Shown here one piece after another: positions 1 through 10,668 of a stretch of DNA of 23,824 bases. The stretch lies in NCBI GenBank assembly GCA_937997345.1, contig CALKTD010000018.1, forward strand, positions 1-23,824, written 5' to 3'. This stretch comes from an uncultured Atopobium sp. GTDB lineage: Bacteria > Actinomycetota > Coriobacteriia > Coriobacteriales > Atopobiaceae. The notes beneath the pieces are model-generated. The model was not told the DNA's origin. It made no database searches and saw nothing but the letters and a program-made list of their open reading frames with translations. How positions within the stretch are numbered: position 1 is the stretch's first letter; each line of letters begins with the position of its first letter. Both the position numbers and the translations under genes were made by a program.

Positions 1-234
1 AGTTTCTTTGATGTTTTTAGGCAAAAGTTACAGATTCTTTGCAGAAATCAGGCGCGACCAAGCATACGCCTGGCTCGCGCTAGCTCGCACCGCCCGTCTG
101 GCGAGAAACCCCGTCCACTAGCAGCGCTTTCGCACAAGAAACCCGGCATCCACACGAAATGGATACCGGGTAGAAATCGCATTGCGCCCGCACGCGGTGC
201 TTACCTGCGACGTTGTCATAGCCGCGAGCGCGCC
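1..234. other. Gene-free left edge
   Basis: No convincing coding sequence is visible downstream of purL. The left 50 bases are A+T-rich and the rest is G+C-rich with several CTCGC/GCGAG strings. One copy of the 9-mer GGCGAGAAA lies at 100-108. A hairpin at 142-170 is listed separately. Confidence 0.6.
142..170 (-). terminator. Probable purL terminator hairpin
   Basis: The arms CCCGGCATCC (142-151) and GGATACCGGG (161-170) pair over 10 bases with one non-Watson-Crick position, around a 9-base loop. Read on the minus strand, the hairpin follows the purL stop by about 65 bases and is followed by a short T-rich run (TTTCTT). The T-tract is weak, so termination efficiency is uncertain. No other gene nearby needs it. 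Confidence 0.5.
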
Positions 235-3200
235 TTACTTGAAGTACTCGACGCCGCCCTCAATCAGAGGCTGGAACTGGTCGCCGCTGGTGAGCTCAGG
301 GATGTTCTTGTAGAGGCCCTCACCGGAGCGCTCCGTGTGGCCCATCTTGCCCAAGACGCGACCATCGGGGCTGGTAATGCCCTCGATGGCTAGGACGGAG
401 CCGTTAGGGTTAACGGAGAAGTCCATGCTTGGAGTGCCCGTTGCGTCAACGTACTGCGTTGCAATCTGACCGTTTGCCTTGAGCGTCTCAAGCAGCTCCT
501 CAGAGGCAACAAAGCGACCTTCTCCGTGGCTGATTGCAATGGTGTGGATGTCGCCAAGTGCGCACTTGGAGAGCCATGGGGACATCGTGGACGCAACGCT
601 GGTACGGACAAGCTGGCTCTGGTGACGGCCGATGGTGTTAAACGTCAGCGTTGGGCAGGTGTCGTTCATAGGGCGAATATCGCCGTAAGGAACAAGGCCC
701 AGTTTAATGAGTGCCTGGAAGCCGTTGCAGATGCCCAACATAAGGCCATCGCGCTGCTGCAGAAGCTCGCGAACAGCCTCGGTTACCTGAGGTGCGCGGA
801 AGAGAGCGCAGATGAACTTAGCGGATCCGTCTGGCTCGTCTCCGCCGGAGAAACCGCCTGGAATCATGACAACCTGGCTTTTCTTGATGGACTCTGCCAG
901 CGCATTTGCGGACTCAACAATGTCCTGAGGTGTCAGGTTGTTGACGACCAGCGTGGTTGGGTCAGCGCCCGCACGCTCAAAGGCACGAGCAACGTCGTAC
1001 TCGCAGTTGTTACCTGGGAATACGGGGATGATGACGCGTGGTCGAGCAGGTGCGATAAGGGCTGGACCAGCATAGGAGTGTCGTGTGGACGCGCCGTCGA
1101 AGCTGATTTTCTCTACAGCCTCGTCGGAGCCTCCGCGGTATGGGAAGACTTCCTCAAGTGGGTGCTCCCATGCTTCCTGGAGCTCGGAGAGGTCGATCTT
1201 CTCGCCACATGCGCTAAAGGTGTACTCGGACGTGGTGACGCCCAGAGGCGCCACGCACACGCCATCGACGTCGTCGACGGAAACGCCGTCTGCCAGCTCA
1301 ACGATGAAGGTACCGTAAGTTGGCGAGAAGAGCGCGTCGGCAGAAATCTCTGGGACCAGCTCAACGCCCAGCTTGTTGCCCAGGCAGCTCTTGAAGAGAG
1401 CCTCGGCCACGCCACCGTAGCCTGGTGTGGTGATGGCAAGCGCGCTCTTGGACTGGACCAAGATGCTGACCAGCTTGTATGCGGTGAGCAGGGATTCGTT
1501 ATCGGGGAGAAGGCCACTCTCGTCGTAGGATGGGACAATGGAAATGAGCCTGTGACCTGCGCCCTTAAATTCGTTAGAGACAATCTTGTCCACCTTGGTA
1601 AGGCCAGTAGCAAACGAAACTAGCGTTGGTGGAACGTCCAGGTCCTCAAAGGTACCAGACATGGAGTCCTTACCACCGACAGCGGCAAGACCAAGGTTGA
1701 CCTGTGCCATCAGTGCGCCAAGAAGGGCCGCGGCTGGCTTGCCCCAACGGTTAGGATTCTGGCCGAGCTTCTCGAAGTACTCCTGGAAGGTAAGGTAGAG
1801 GTCCTGGTACTTAAAGCCGGTAGCAACCAGCTTGGAAACGGACTCAACAACAGAGAGGTAGGCGCCGCGGAACTGGTCGGCTTCCATGAGGTAGGGGTTA
1901 AAGCCCCAAGCCATGCCCGAGACCGTGTTGGTTTGGCCCATAACAGGAAGCTTAGCCACCATAGAAAGGGCTGGGGTCAGCTGGCGAGCGCCGCCGAATG
2001 GCATAAGGACGGTACCTGCGCCAATGGTAGAGTCAAAGCGCTCGGAAAGGCCCTTATTGGATGCAACGTTTAGATCGCGTACCAGCGAGTGGAGTTTCTT
2101 GCCAAGGGTTGTGCCTGCCCAGGTACGCTGGTAGGCAAGAGGCTTGGCCAGGCGCACGGTGATTGATTTAGGTGCGCCATTTGAGGCGAGAAATGCACGG
2201 CTAATGTTGACAATCTTCTGACCGCGCCAGCGCATGACCAGGCGAGGGTCCTCGGTGACTGTTGCCACAATGGTTGCCTCGAGGTTTTCCTCGCGGGCGT
2301 ATGCGCAGAACTGCTCGACGTCTTTTGCCTCAAGCGCAACGGCCATGCGCTCCTGAGACTCGGAGATTGCTAGCTCAGTGCCATCAAGGCCGTCGTACTT
2401 TTTAGGAACAGCATCCAGGTTGACGTCAAGACCATCGGCAAGCTCTCCAATAGCAACAGAGACGCCGCCTGCGCCAAAGTCGTTGCAGCGCTTGATGAGC
2501 TTGCAGGCGTCTTCACGGCGGAAGAGGCGCTGAAGCTTGCGCTCAACAGGGGCGTTACCCTTTTGGACCTCGGCTCCGTCGCGCTCAATAGAGCCAGCGT
2601 CGTGAGCCTTGGAAGAACCGGTTGCACCACCAATGCCATCACGACCAGTGCGGCCGCCGAGAAGAACGATGATGTCACCATCTTCTGGGCGCTCGCGGCG
2701 GACGTGGCTTTGAGGAGTTGCGCCTACAACAGCACCGATCTCCATGCGCTTTGCAACATAGCCTGGGTGATAGAGCTCAGAAACCTGGCCGGTAGCAAGG
2801 CCAATCTGGTTGCCGTAGCTGGAATAACCTGCAGCTGCCGTGCGAACGATGGTGCGCTGGGGAAGCTTTCCAGGAAGGGTCTGAGAAACAGGAACGGTTG
2901 GGTCTGCAGCGCCGGTGACACGCATTGCCTGGTAGACGTAGCTGCGGCCAGAAAGAGGGTCGCGAATAGCGCCACCAATGCAGGTAGCTGCGCCACCAAA
3001 AGGCTCAATCTCGGTTGGGTGGTTGTGAGTCTCGTTCTTGAAGAGGAAGAGCCAGTCTTCGTCTTTGCCATTAACGTCTACCTTGACCTTTACGGTACAG
3101 GCGTTAATTTCTTCTGACTCGTCAAGATTGGTAAGAACGTCCTTCTCGCGAAGGTACTTTGCACCAATAGTTGCCATATCCCAAAGAGAGACGGCACGAT

Positions 3201-3990
3201 CTTCTCGCCCAAGCTCTTTGCGCATGGAGAGGTACTTCTCAAACGCGGCCTTTACCAGGTCATCATCAATCTGCACGCCGGTAATTCCAGTGTTAAAGGT
3301 GGTGTGGCGGCAGTGGTCTGACCAGTAGGTATCAATGACGCGAATCTCGGTGATGGTAGGATCGCGCTGCTCATCGGTGAAGTACTGCTGGCAGAAGGTG
3401 AGGTCAGCAAGGTCCATAGCAAGGCCGTGAGAAACAATGAACTCCTTGAGGCCATCCTGGTCAAGAGCGTTAAAGCCCTCAAGAACCTCGACGTCTGCAG
3501 GCTCTGGGATGGAAATCTTAAGGGTCTCGGGCAACTCAAGGGAAGCCTCGCGTGCCTCAACGGGGTTGATCAGGTAGTTCTTGATGGCGGCAACATCTGC
3601 CTCAGTGAGGTTTCCGGTTAGCACGTAAAGGCGAGCAGAGCGCACAAGTGGACGCTCTCCCTGGCTGATGAGCTGCACACACTCAGCTGCAGAGTCTGCG
3701 CGCTGGTCAAACTGGCCAGGCAAAAACTCAACAGCAAACGTATGAACAGCCGCACCTTCAGAAGAAAACTCTGGCATGGTACGGCTGGCAAGATCGGACT
3801 GTGGCTCTGAAAAAACGGTGGGGATACAGGACTCAAAGAGTTCCTCTGAAATTCCCTCAACATCATAGCGGTTAAGCAGGTCAATGCGTTGTAACTCGGT
3901 AATACCAAGAAGGTCTTTCACTTCTTTGAGTAGGGCTTTTGCCTCGCCCTCGAAACCAGATTTTCTTTGGACGTAGACGCGCAGGACCAT
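235..3990 (-). CDS. purL: Phosphoribosylformylglycinamidine synthase, single-chain form
   Basis: This enzyme catalyses step four of de novo purine synthesis, FGAR + glutamine + ATP to FGAM, in the cytoplasm. The 1251-residue chain joins the synthetase (two AIRS-like halves; NETHNHPTEIEPFGGAA near residue 317) to a C-terminal class I glutamine amidotransferase domain. That domain shows PGGFSGGDEPDGS near 1040, the nucleophile Cys in GICNGFQAL near 1087 and HGEGRF near 1155. The length fits the long PurL type of clostridia and coriobacteria rather than the split PurL/PurQ/PurS form. I chose the ATG at 3990 (MVLRVYVQ) because GAAAGGTGG lies just upstream; a TTG 15 bases earlier is less likely. 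It stands alone, with 141 bases separating it from ecfT on the same strand. No purine riboswitch is evident. Confidence 0.96.
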   Translation of the reverse strand: MVLRVYVQRKSGFEGEAKALLKEVKDLLGITELQRIDLLNRYDVEGISEELFESCIPTVFSEPQSDLASRTMPEFSSEGAAVHTFAVEFLPGQFDQRADSAAECVQLISQGERPLVRSARLYVLTGNLTEADVAAIKNYLINPVEAREASLELPETLKISIPEPADVEVLEGFNALDQDGLKEFIVSHGLAMDLADLTFCQQYFTDEQRDPTITEIRVIDTYWSDHCRHTTFNTGITGVQIDDDLVKAAFEKYLSMRKELGREDRAVSLWDMATIGAKYLREKDVLTNLDESEEINACTVKVKVDVNGKDEDWLFLFKNETHNHPTEIEPFGGAATCIGGAIRDPLSGRSYVYQAMRVTGAADPTVPVSQTLPGKLPQRTIVRTAAAGYSSYGNQIGLATGQVSELYHPGYVAKRMEIGAVVGATPQSHVRRERPEDGDIIVLLGGRTGRDGIGGATGSSKAHDAGSIERDGAEVQKGNAPVERKLQRLFRREDACKLIKRCNDFGAGGVSVAIGELADGLDVNLDAVPKKYDGLDGTELAISESQERMAVALEAKDVEQFCAYAREENLEATIVATVTEDPRLVMRWRGQKIVNISRAFLASNGAPKSITVRLAKPLAYQRTWAGTTLGKKLHSLVRDLNVASNKGLSERFDSTIGAGTVLMPFGGARQLTPALSMVAKLPVMGQTNTVSGMAWGFNPYLMEADQFRGAYLSVVESVSKLVATGFKYQDLYLTFQEYFEKLGQNPNRWGKPAAALLGALMAQVNLGLAAVGGKDSMSGTFEDLDVPPTLVSFATGLTKVDKIVSNEFKGAGHRLISIVPSYDESGLLPDNESLLTAYKLVSILVQSKSALAITTPGYGGVAEALFKSCLGNKLGVELVPEISADALFSPTYGTFIVELADGVSVDDVDGVCVAPLGVTTSEYTFSACGEKIDLSELQEAWEHPLEEVFPYRGGSDEAVEKISFDGASTRHSYAGPALIAPARPRVIIPVFPGNNCEYDVARAFERAGADPTTLVVNNLTPQDIVESANALAESIKKSQVVMIPGGFSGGDEPDGSAKFICALFRAPQVTEAVRELLQQRDGLMLGICNGFQALIKLGLVPYGDIRPMNDTCPTLTFNTIGRHQSQLVRTSVASTMSPWLSKCALGDIHTIAISHGEGRFVASEELLETLKANGQIATQYVDATGTPSMDFSVNPNGSVLAIEGITSPDGRVLGKMGHTERSGEGLYKNIPELTSGDQFQPLIEGGVEYFK

Positions 3991-4131
3991 GGGGCCACCT
4001 TTCAATGCAAGCCTTTTACGCTTTTACTGGCTTTATTGTACGTTACTTAGGTGTCCAAATTGGCGGTTGTCGAGAAAAGAAAAATGGGTTGTAACAGAGC
4101 GTTAAAAATACAGATTATTTAGTTAAAAGTT

Positions 4132-4915
4132 TTACGCCAGCACAAAGATAAGCGCGATAAAACAAACGGTTACGCCCAAGGCAATTGCCTCGCGAGCGCC
4201 AAAGGTTGGCTGATGCCAACGAGTGCGAGAAGTCCCTGCTACATAGTGTCGAGCGTCAAGTGCCTTGGAAAGGTTGTTAGCATGCCTGAGCGAGCTGGCC
4301 AGAAGTGCCACCACAATGGAGAAGGTAGCACGGAGTCTTTTGGGCAGCGAACCTGAAGCAACGTTTCCTGCACGAGCAGTTTGAGCCTCGGAAATGGATA
4401 CAGCATCGTCCGCAAGCGTTGGAATAAAACGCAACATAAGTGAGAAGATCATGGCAATTTCTTTGCCAGGAAGACCAATCTTAGAAAGTGGCGAGCATGC
4501 TGCTTCAAAGGCATTGCCTAGATCCGTTTGAGTTGTGGTAAGCAGGAGTAGTGCGCCAATTAAAATTGCAGCTAAAATGCGTACGGGGTAGAGGAAAGCA
4601 CTCCATGCTCCCACATCGGTGATGGTAAAGATTGACCAAGAGACAAGCATAGATCCTTCTCGCGTAAGCAACAGATTGAAGAGCGAGAGGAAGATGAGCA
4701 ACCAGGCAAGTGGGATGATTGACACAAGTACTTGTTTGACAGGGATTTTTGCCAGAGCCAACAGGCAAAGTGCGCCTACTACCAGCAGTGCAAGCTGTGG
4801 CGCGTTGCGGATAAAAAATGTTGCAAGCATCAGAAGGAGTGCGGCCAGGCATTTAACGTTGGGATTAAGCCTATGGATGAGCGAGTCCCCGCGATAGTAC
4901 TGGCCTACAGAAATC

Positions 4916-4926
<11 letters not shown>
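4132..4926 (-). CDS. ecfT: ECF transporter transmembrane component EcfT
   Basis: EcfT is the membrane scaffold that couples the two ECF ATPases to the vitamin-binding S component. The 264-residue product begins MALKISVGQYYRGDSLIHRL, the usual N-terminus of the family, followed by several hydrophobic helices (for example around residues 25-60 and 90-140). The coupling region follows, with LPGKEIAMIFSLMLRFIP and the Ala-Arg-containing segments EAQTARAG and LDARHY near the C-terminus. The ATG at 4926 is supported by AAGGAGG five bases upstream. The gene overlaps the end of the ATPase gene by 11 bases, so translation is probably coupled. A longer frame reaching 5022 exists but lacks family similarity in its extension. 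It is the last gene of the ribU-ecfA-ecfT operon. Confidence 0.93.
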
Positions 4927-6821
<1,895 letters not shown>

Positions 6822-6829
<8 letters not shown>

Positions 6830-7409
6830 CGTCTTTGATGCTCTCAAAGAGTGAGGTAGCCGAGCGCATGATAACAACAAAAATGATGCTGTTAATAGCA
6901 ACCTTCACCACGTTAAAGGGGAGAAGCGCGGGGATGATCAGTCCGCTCACTGCTTCTACACTCATGCCGGTGTAGATTGGCGTAACTACAAGGTTGCCAA
7001 GAATACAGGCAATAACACTGACTACGCTGCCCACAATGAGGGCAAGTACCAGCTGCTTGATATTCTCGGTGCGGTTATACACAATCAACGAAACAGGCAA
7101 AACGTAGCTAAGCGTTGCCAGAATTGCCATGATAGTGCCGTAAATTCCGGACTCCGTGGTGAGGTGCAGAAGGTAGGGAAGCACCGAGACAATCGCGCCC
7201 GCGGCAGGGCCAAAAGCTACGCCTGCGAGCAGGGCAAAGACGCCCGATGGATCGTACTTCAAAAATGTCACGCCTGGGATGAGCGGGAACTGAAGCACCA
7301 TGGTGCTGATTGCAGCAGCTGCACAAAGCATGGCGAGAATAGCAATTCTCTTGGTAGACCAGCCGTTAGAAGATGCAGTTGTTGCGTGGGTTGAGTGGGA
7401 TGAAGCCAT
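6822..7409 (-). CDS. ribU: ECF S component, riboflavin-type (RibU)
   Basis: This is a small membrane protein of 195 residues with about six hydrophobic segments, the size and layout of ECF substrate-binding subunits. The segment FLKYDPSGVFALLAGVAFGPAAG resembles the RibU riboflavin-binding loop region. The upstream FMN riboswitch strongly supports riboflavin or FMN as ligand. The start is placed at ATG 7409 (MASSHS), preceded by GGAG at seven bases. An upstream ATG at 7430 lies inside the conserved 3' core of the riboswitch (GGATGTCAGA) and is unlikely to be used. The first ~25 residues are polar and Ser/Thr/His-rich, longer than usual. The stop overlaps the GTG start of the ATPase gene by 8 bases. 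Confidence 0.9.
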
Positions 7410-7418
7410 AAAAGTCTC

Positions 7419-7537
7419 CGTTTCTGACATCCGGACTGTACCGTTGGTCCTGGACTTTAACCAGGTTAACCGCCTTTGCGGGTCGCGGACTTGATGGCTC
7501 TTTGAACTGGGTTGTTACAAACCCTGACGTTCGGCCA
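7419..7537 (-). promoter_or_regulatory. FMN riboswitch (RFN element)
   Basis: On the minus strand, conserved RFN blocks appear in order: CAGGGTTTGTAACAACCC, then AGAGCC, then AGTCCGCGACCCG, the CCTGGTT/CCAGG hairpin, and finally GGTACAGTCCGGATG-TCAGA. These match the FMN aptamer core. The 3' end runs directly into the ribU Shine-Dalgarno (CGGAGAC, then ATG 7409). No separate terminator stem is seen between aptamer and start codon. Control is therefore probably at translation initiation, with ligand binding hiding the GGAG. It should lower expression of ribU-ecfAA'-ecfT when FMN is plentiful. Confidence 0.9.
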
Positions 7538-7587
7538 CCTTACCACCAGTAGGTAATTGCAACCATTTCTGAAACATATCGATAAGT

Positions 7588-7596
7588 ACTATAGCA
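7588..7596 (-). promoter_or_regulatory. Extended -10 promoter for ribU operon
   Basis: The minus strand reads TGC-TATAGT, an extended -10 motif, about 50 bases upstream of the first conserved riboswitch block. This is the right distance for a transcript that begins just before the aptamer. No good -35 is visible, as is common for extended -10 promoters. Confidence 0.45.
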
Positions 7597-7781
7597 GAGT
7601 TAACAGCTGATAACACGTAAAACAGGATGGACATTTATACGATAGAGATGAGAGATAAGCCCAAAATAACCCGATAGAAACCTAAAAACATTTTGCGACA
7701 TTAGGCGTTTATCTTCCTCGACTCCACGTTTTTCTCGCTTGCGATAAACTATAAAAAGTAACTTACTAAGGAGCGTGTTAC

Positions 7782-8708
7782 ATGTCTGAAAGTGGCTATG
7801 ACTTACAAAGCCTGGCCGGAAAGCTTTGCTCGATTGTTGGAGAAGAGAACGTCCTGGTAAACGAGCCAATGAGCGAGCACACCACTTTTAAAGTGGGTGG
7901 ACCTGCGGATCTCTATGTCATCCCTGATGATCCCGATGAGGTTAAAGAGATTCTCCATGCAGTTAAAGATGCAGAAGCTCCTTATTTTATTCTTGGCTAC
8001 GGCTCTGACCTGCTTGTTTCTGATGCGGGATATCGCGGCGTCATCATTGCTATTGCCGATGGTCTCACCGGCGTAAGCATCGACGATACCGAGATGACCT
8101 GTCAGGCTGGCGTTGGCCTTAAAGAGGCGTCCGAGATGGCCTGTGAGCTGGACCTTTCTGGACTGGAGTTTGCGTGCGGCATCCCAGGTTCTGTGGGCGG
8201 CGCATGCTTCATGAATGCTGGCGCTTACGACGGCTGTATCGCTGACGTGCTCAAATCCGTCCGCGTTCTTCTCGCCGACGGCACCTTTGCTACGCTGGAC
8301 GCATCCGAGCTTGACCTGGGGTATCGTCACAGCAGAATCGCTGATGAAGGCATGATTGTGCTTTCTGCCACGTTCAATCTTCATCGCGCAGATGGCGAGA
8401 AGATCCGTGAAAAGATGGAAGAGTTCACGCGCGCTCGCGAGGAGAAGCAGCCACTTGAGCTGCCTTCCGCTGGTTCAACTTTCAAGCGTCCTGAGGGCCA
8501 CTTTGTAGGCAAGCTTGTTACCGACGCTGGCCTTAAGGGTTATCGCTTTGGCGGCGCTGGTGTTTCCGATAAGCATGCTGGTTTTGTGGTCAACTACGAT
8601 AACGCCACTGCCGCTGAGGTTCATGCGGTTATCGAGCACGTTCAGGCCGAGGTCAAACGCCAGTTTGATGTTGAGCTTTACCCAGAGGTAAGGTTCCTCG
8701 GGGAGTAG
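7782..8708 (+). CDS. murB: UDP-N-acetylenolpyruvoylglucosamine reductase (MurB)
   Basis: MurB is an FAD enzyme that reduces UDP-GlcNAc-enolpyruvate to UDP-MurNAc with NADPH, an early cytoplasmic step of peptidoglycan synthesis. The 308-residue product shows MSEHTTFKVGGPADLYV (FAD-binding start), GYGSDLLVSDAGYRGVII, and FACGIPGSVGGACFMNAGAYDG. The catalytic Ser is in SAGSTFKRP (about residue 232) and the C-terminal Glu in YPEVRFLGE. The GYGSDLL loop differs slightly from the usual GGGSNLL. The compact C-terminal region and length fit the type II MurB of Gram-positives. AAGGAG at 7768-7773 sits eight bases before the ATG. It is the only well-supported complete gene on the plus strand and converges on the phosphofructokinase gene. 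Confidence 0.95.
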   Translation: MSESGYDLQSLAGKLCSIVGEENVLVNEPMSEHTTFKVGGPADLYVIPDDPDEVKEILHAVKDAEAPYFILGYGSDLLVSDAGYRGVIIAIADGLTGVSIDDTEMTCQAGVGLKEASEMACELDLSGLEFACGIPGSVGGACFMNAGAYDGCIADVLKSVRVLLADGTFATLDASELDLGYRHSRIADEGMIVLSATFNLHRADGEKIREKMEEFTRAREEKQPLELPSAGSTFKRPEGHFVGKLVTDAGLKGYRFGGAGVSDKHAGFVVNYDNATAAEVHAVIEHVQAEVKRQFDVELYPEVRFLGE

Positions 8709-8723
8709 TGAGCCGCGGCTCAC
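8708..8723. repeat. Perfect 16-bp palindrome at murB stop
   Basis: GTGAGCCGCGGCTCAC is self-complementary over 16 bases and begins on the last base of the murB stop codon. It could form a stem with a CGCG loop on either strand. No T-run follows, so it is not a classical intrinsic terminator, but it lies where a bidirectional stop between convergent genes would be expected. Confidence 0.7.
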
Positions 8724-8730
8724 ACCCATC

Positions 8731-8820
8731 CGCAACGGATCACTCGCGTCTGCGCGGCGCTGTCGCGTCCGCAACGAATCGCACGCGTCCGCACGGTACT
8801 GTCGCGCCCGCAACAAATCC
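8731..8820. repeat. 39-bp imperfect tandem repeat between murB and pfk
   Basis: Units start at 8731, 8770 and 8809 with CGCAACGGAT, CGCAACGAAT and CGCAACAAAT. The first two are complete (39 bases, sharing CGCAAC, GCGTC and CTGTCGCG blocks) and the third is cut off at the phosphofructokinase stop codon. The block is much richer in G+C than its surroundings. No coding function is apparent. Confidence 0.7.
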
Positions 8821-10128
8821 CTACGATAACTCCGCAAGAAAACGGGGAAGTCCGTTGGTGGAAATCGGTTCCTCCATGCCTGCGACAAGAGGACGCAGGT
8901 AGGTTAGGGTGGCTTCGGTGACATTGAAGCCGTCCTTGGAAATCATTTCTCGAGGTACAAGCTTTACCTTGTTAGCAACGTCGGCGACAGGGGTCGTGCG
9001 AATTTCCGTTGTATAAGGTGAATCTGAAGTTCGGTGAACGCCAACCATAACGCCCGTTTTACCTTGGAGAACAGCCTTAACTCCTGCGGCACCGAGCGCT
9101 TCCGCCTCATCCAAGTCAACCTTGCTAGCAGCATGCGAAGCACAGCGTTGCAGCGTATTGAGTTCAATACCGCGAGACTTTACGCCCAGCTGATCCTTGG
9201 CTAGCTGCGACAAGTATTGTGCTGTTCCGGATTGAGCTGCAAGGTGTCCAAACGTATCAATTGCAACGGACTTTGCATCAAAAAGGAAACTACCATCCGC
9301 GTGGTGGACGCCCTCGCTGACAACTACAATCACGTTGTTTTTCTCGCGAAGTCGCTGTTCAATGGCGGAAAGCAGCGCGTGCTCATCTAGAGGAATCTCG
9401 GGCAGAAGGACAAAATCCGGGGCAGTTCCGCAGATATCTTGCGCCAGCGCACCAGCCGCCGTAAGCCAGCCTGCGTCACGACCCATGGCTTCGATAAACG
9501 TGACGTTTTTGCTGTTGTAGACGCCGCCGTCGCGGATGAGCTCGGCGGTTACGGACGCAACGAATCGCGCCGCGCTGCCAAAGCCAGGGGTGTGATCGGT
9601 GCCCTCGAGGTCGTTGTCGATGGTTTTTGGTACGCCTGCAACGCGAACATGGCTTTCTATCTGGGCAAAGTATCGAGACAGCTTGTCCGTGGTGTCCATG
9701 GAATCGTTGCCGCCGACGTAAAGTACGGCGTCTACCTGGTATTTCTTGAGCTGCGCATCAATCTGCTGGTAGATAGGGGAGATGGCTGTGAATTCTGAGT
9801 TGTCAGCAAGCTCCGGCAGTTTAAAGCGGCAGCTACCCAGCCAGCTCGATGGCGTTTTTCTTAGGAGCTGAAGGTTTTTCTCGCCAGGATTTGTGGATGC
9901 GTGGTTGGACGATCTGGATTCAGATGATGTAAGTTCAAGTGCTTCCACCAGATCAACGACGCCGCCCTCAAGAAATCCCTGGATTCCGTTGCGCATCCCG
10001 AGCACTCGGAGACCCTGGGCGTGAGCTGCGTGAACAACACCCGCAAGCGATGCATTGATTGCTGCAGTCGGCCCGCCCGACTGTCCAACCAGGATTGTGC
10101 GAATTACGTGCTCTGATGTGGTGTTCAT
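8821..10128 (-). CDS. Phosphofructokinase, probably pyrophosphate-dependent
   Basis: The 435-residue product belongs to the PFK family and phosphorylates fructose 6-phosphate in glycolysis. It shows GQSGGPTAAINASLAG (phosphate donor loop), GGNDSMDT and PKTIDNDLEGTDHTPGFGSA, then EAMGRDAGWLTA and VVSEGVHHADG. The Asp after GGN and the Lys in PKTIDND are the residues known to favour PPi over ATP; E. coli PfkA has Gly at both. I infer PPi use from these two positions, though some relatives with such motifs use other donors. Residues about 66-88 (Ser/Asn-rich, ending GEKN) look like an insertion relative to the family as I remember it. The start at ATG 10128 has GAGG six bases upstream; a TTG 33 bases earlier is less likely. 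It appears monocistronic. Confidence 0.88.
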   Translation of the reverse strand: MNTTSEHVIRTILVGQSGGPTAAINASLAGVVHAAHAQGLRVLGMRNGIQGFLEGGVVDLVEALELTSSESRSSNHASTNPGEKNLQLLRKTPSSWLGSCRFKLPELADNSEFTAISPIYQQIDAQLKKYQVDAVLYVGGNDSMDTTDKLSRYFAQIESHVRVAGVPKTIDNDLEGTDHTPGFGSAARFVASVTAELIRDGGVYNSKNVTFIEAMGRDAGWLTAAGALAQDICGTAPDFVLLPEIPLDEHALLSAIEQRLREKNNVIVVVSEGVHHADGSFLFDAKSVAIDTFGHLAAQSGTAQYLSQLAKDQLGVKSRGIELNTLQRCASHAASKVDLDEAEALGAAGVKAVLQGKTGVMVGVHRTSDSPYTTEIRTTPVADVANKVKLVPREMISKDGFNVTEATLTYLRPLVAGMEEPISTNGLPRFLAELS

Positions 10129-10398
10129 GGCGCCTCGGATTCTTGAGAGTTGACATATCAAGTATAACCGCGGTGGGAAGCTGCGGTGCTGTTATATCGA
10201 CTGACGGCAAATCCTCAAAAAACTGCAGATAAAACCAGACTCAATAGCCCAAATATATTGTGGAGCAGCTTTGGTTATAGGATTTGAATTTAATCGCGTA
10301 CGCTCAATTCACTAATATGCATAATTTCTATTTGATATACATAATTATGAATGAAGATATATCAAAGATTTAATCACCCTAAATTTCAGAGTTAAGCA

Positions 10399-10529
10399 AA
10401 CACATCTAAGTCAGATAATCTGTAAAAACAAGGATAAAAAACACATCTAATAAAGATATTCTGCATGAGATAAGCGTTTTGCACGAAATGTATACGAGTT
10501 TTCAGCAGATTATCTGACATAGGTGTGTT
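10399..10529. repeat. Three-copy 24-bp repeat, two direct and one inverted
   Basis: Copies lie at 10399-10422 and 10440-10463 (direct) and 10506-10529 (inverted). The outer pair match at 22 of 24 positions when one is complemented. The two direct copies match at 20 of 24. Each copy holds the sub-motif AACACAYCTA followed by the near-palindrome CAGATAATCTG or a variant. The outer copies could form a long stem with an 83-base loop. No gene lies within it. Confidence 0.75.
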
Positions 10530-10543
10530 CGGGCGTTTCAAAC

Positions 10544-10561
10544 TAGGCGCAGATGCGCCTA
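10544..10561. repeat. Short perfect hairpin
   Basis: TAGGCGC and GCGCCTA form a 7-bp stem with loop AGAT at the start of the G+C-rich block. No T-run follows on either strand. Its role is unknown. Confidence 0.5.
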
Positions 10562-10632
10562 CGGGACCCATGCGCCCGCTAAGTTATCGCGTGCGGCGAG
10601 AAACCCGCAGTTCACGCAGTCGTTCCCAGACC

Positions 10633-10668
10633 CGCACTCGCACTCGCACCCGGACCCGCGCCGCACCC
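10633..10668. repeat. Degenerate hexanucleotide G+C-rich repeat
   Basis: CGCACT units repeat with drift (CGCACT, CGCACT, CGCACC, CGGACC, CGCGCC), inside a strongly G+C-rich stretch from about 10560 to 10730. The predicted peptides are low in complexity and arginine-rich and run through the eno terminator, so this is not a gene. Confidence 0.5.

Noticed and set aside
526..1623. Long plus-strand reading frame opposite purL (365 codons)
   Set aside because: It lies entirely antisense to the well-supported purL, has a composition typical of a complementary-frame shadow and shows no family motif or ribosome site.
7410..7430. Upstream ATG of ribU as true start
   Set aside because: That ATG is part of the conserved 3' core of the FMN aptamer, while the later ATG has a well-placed GGAG.
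7600..7869. Minus-strand frame of 89 codons between ribU and murB
   Set aside because: It overlaps the murB start and the ribU promoter region and has no recognisable protein features.
10399..10529. CRISPR-like or tracrRNA region
   Set aside because: There are only three copies with irregular spacing and mixed orientation, and no cas genes are in the window.
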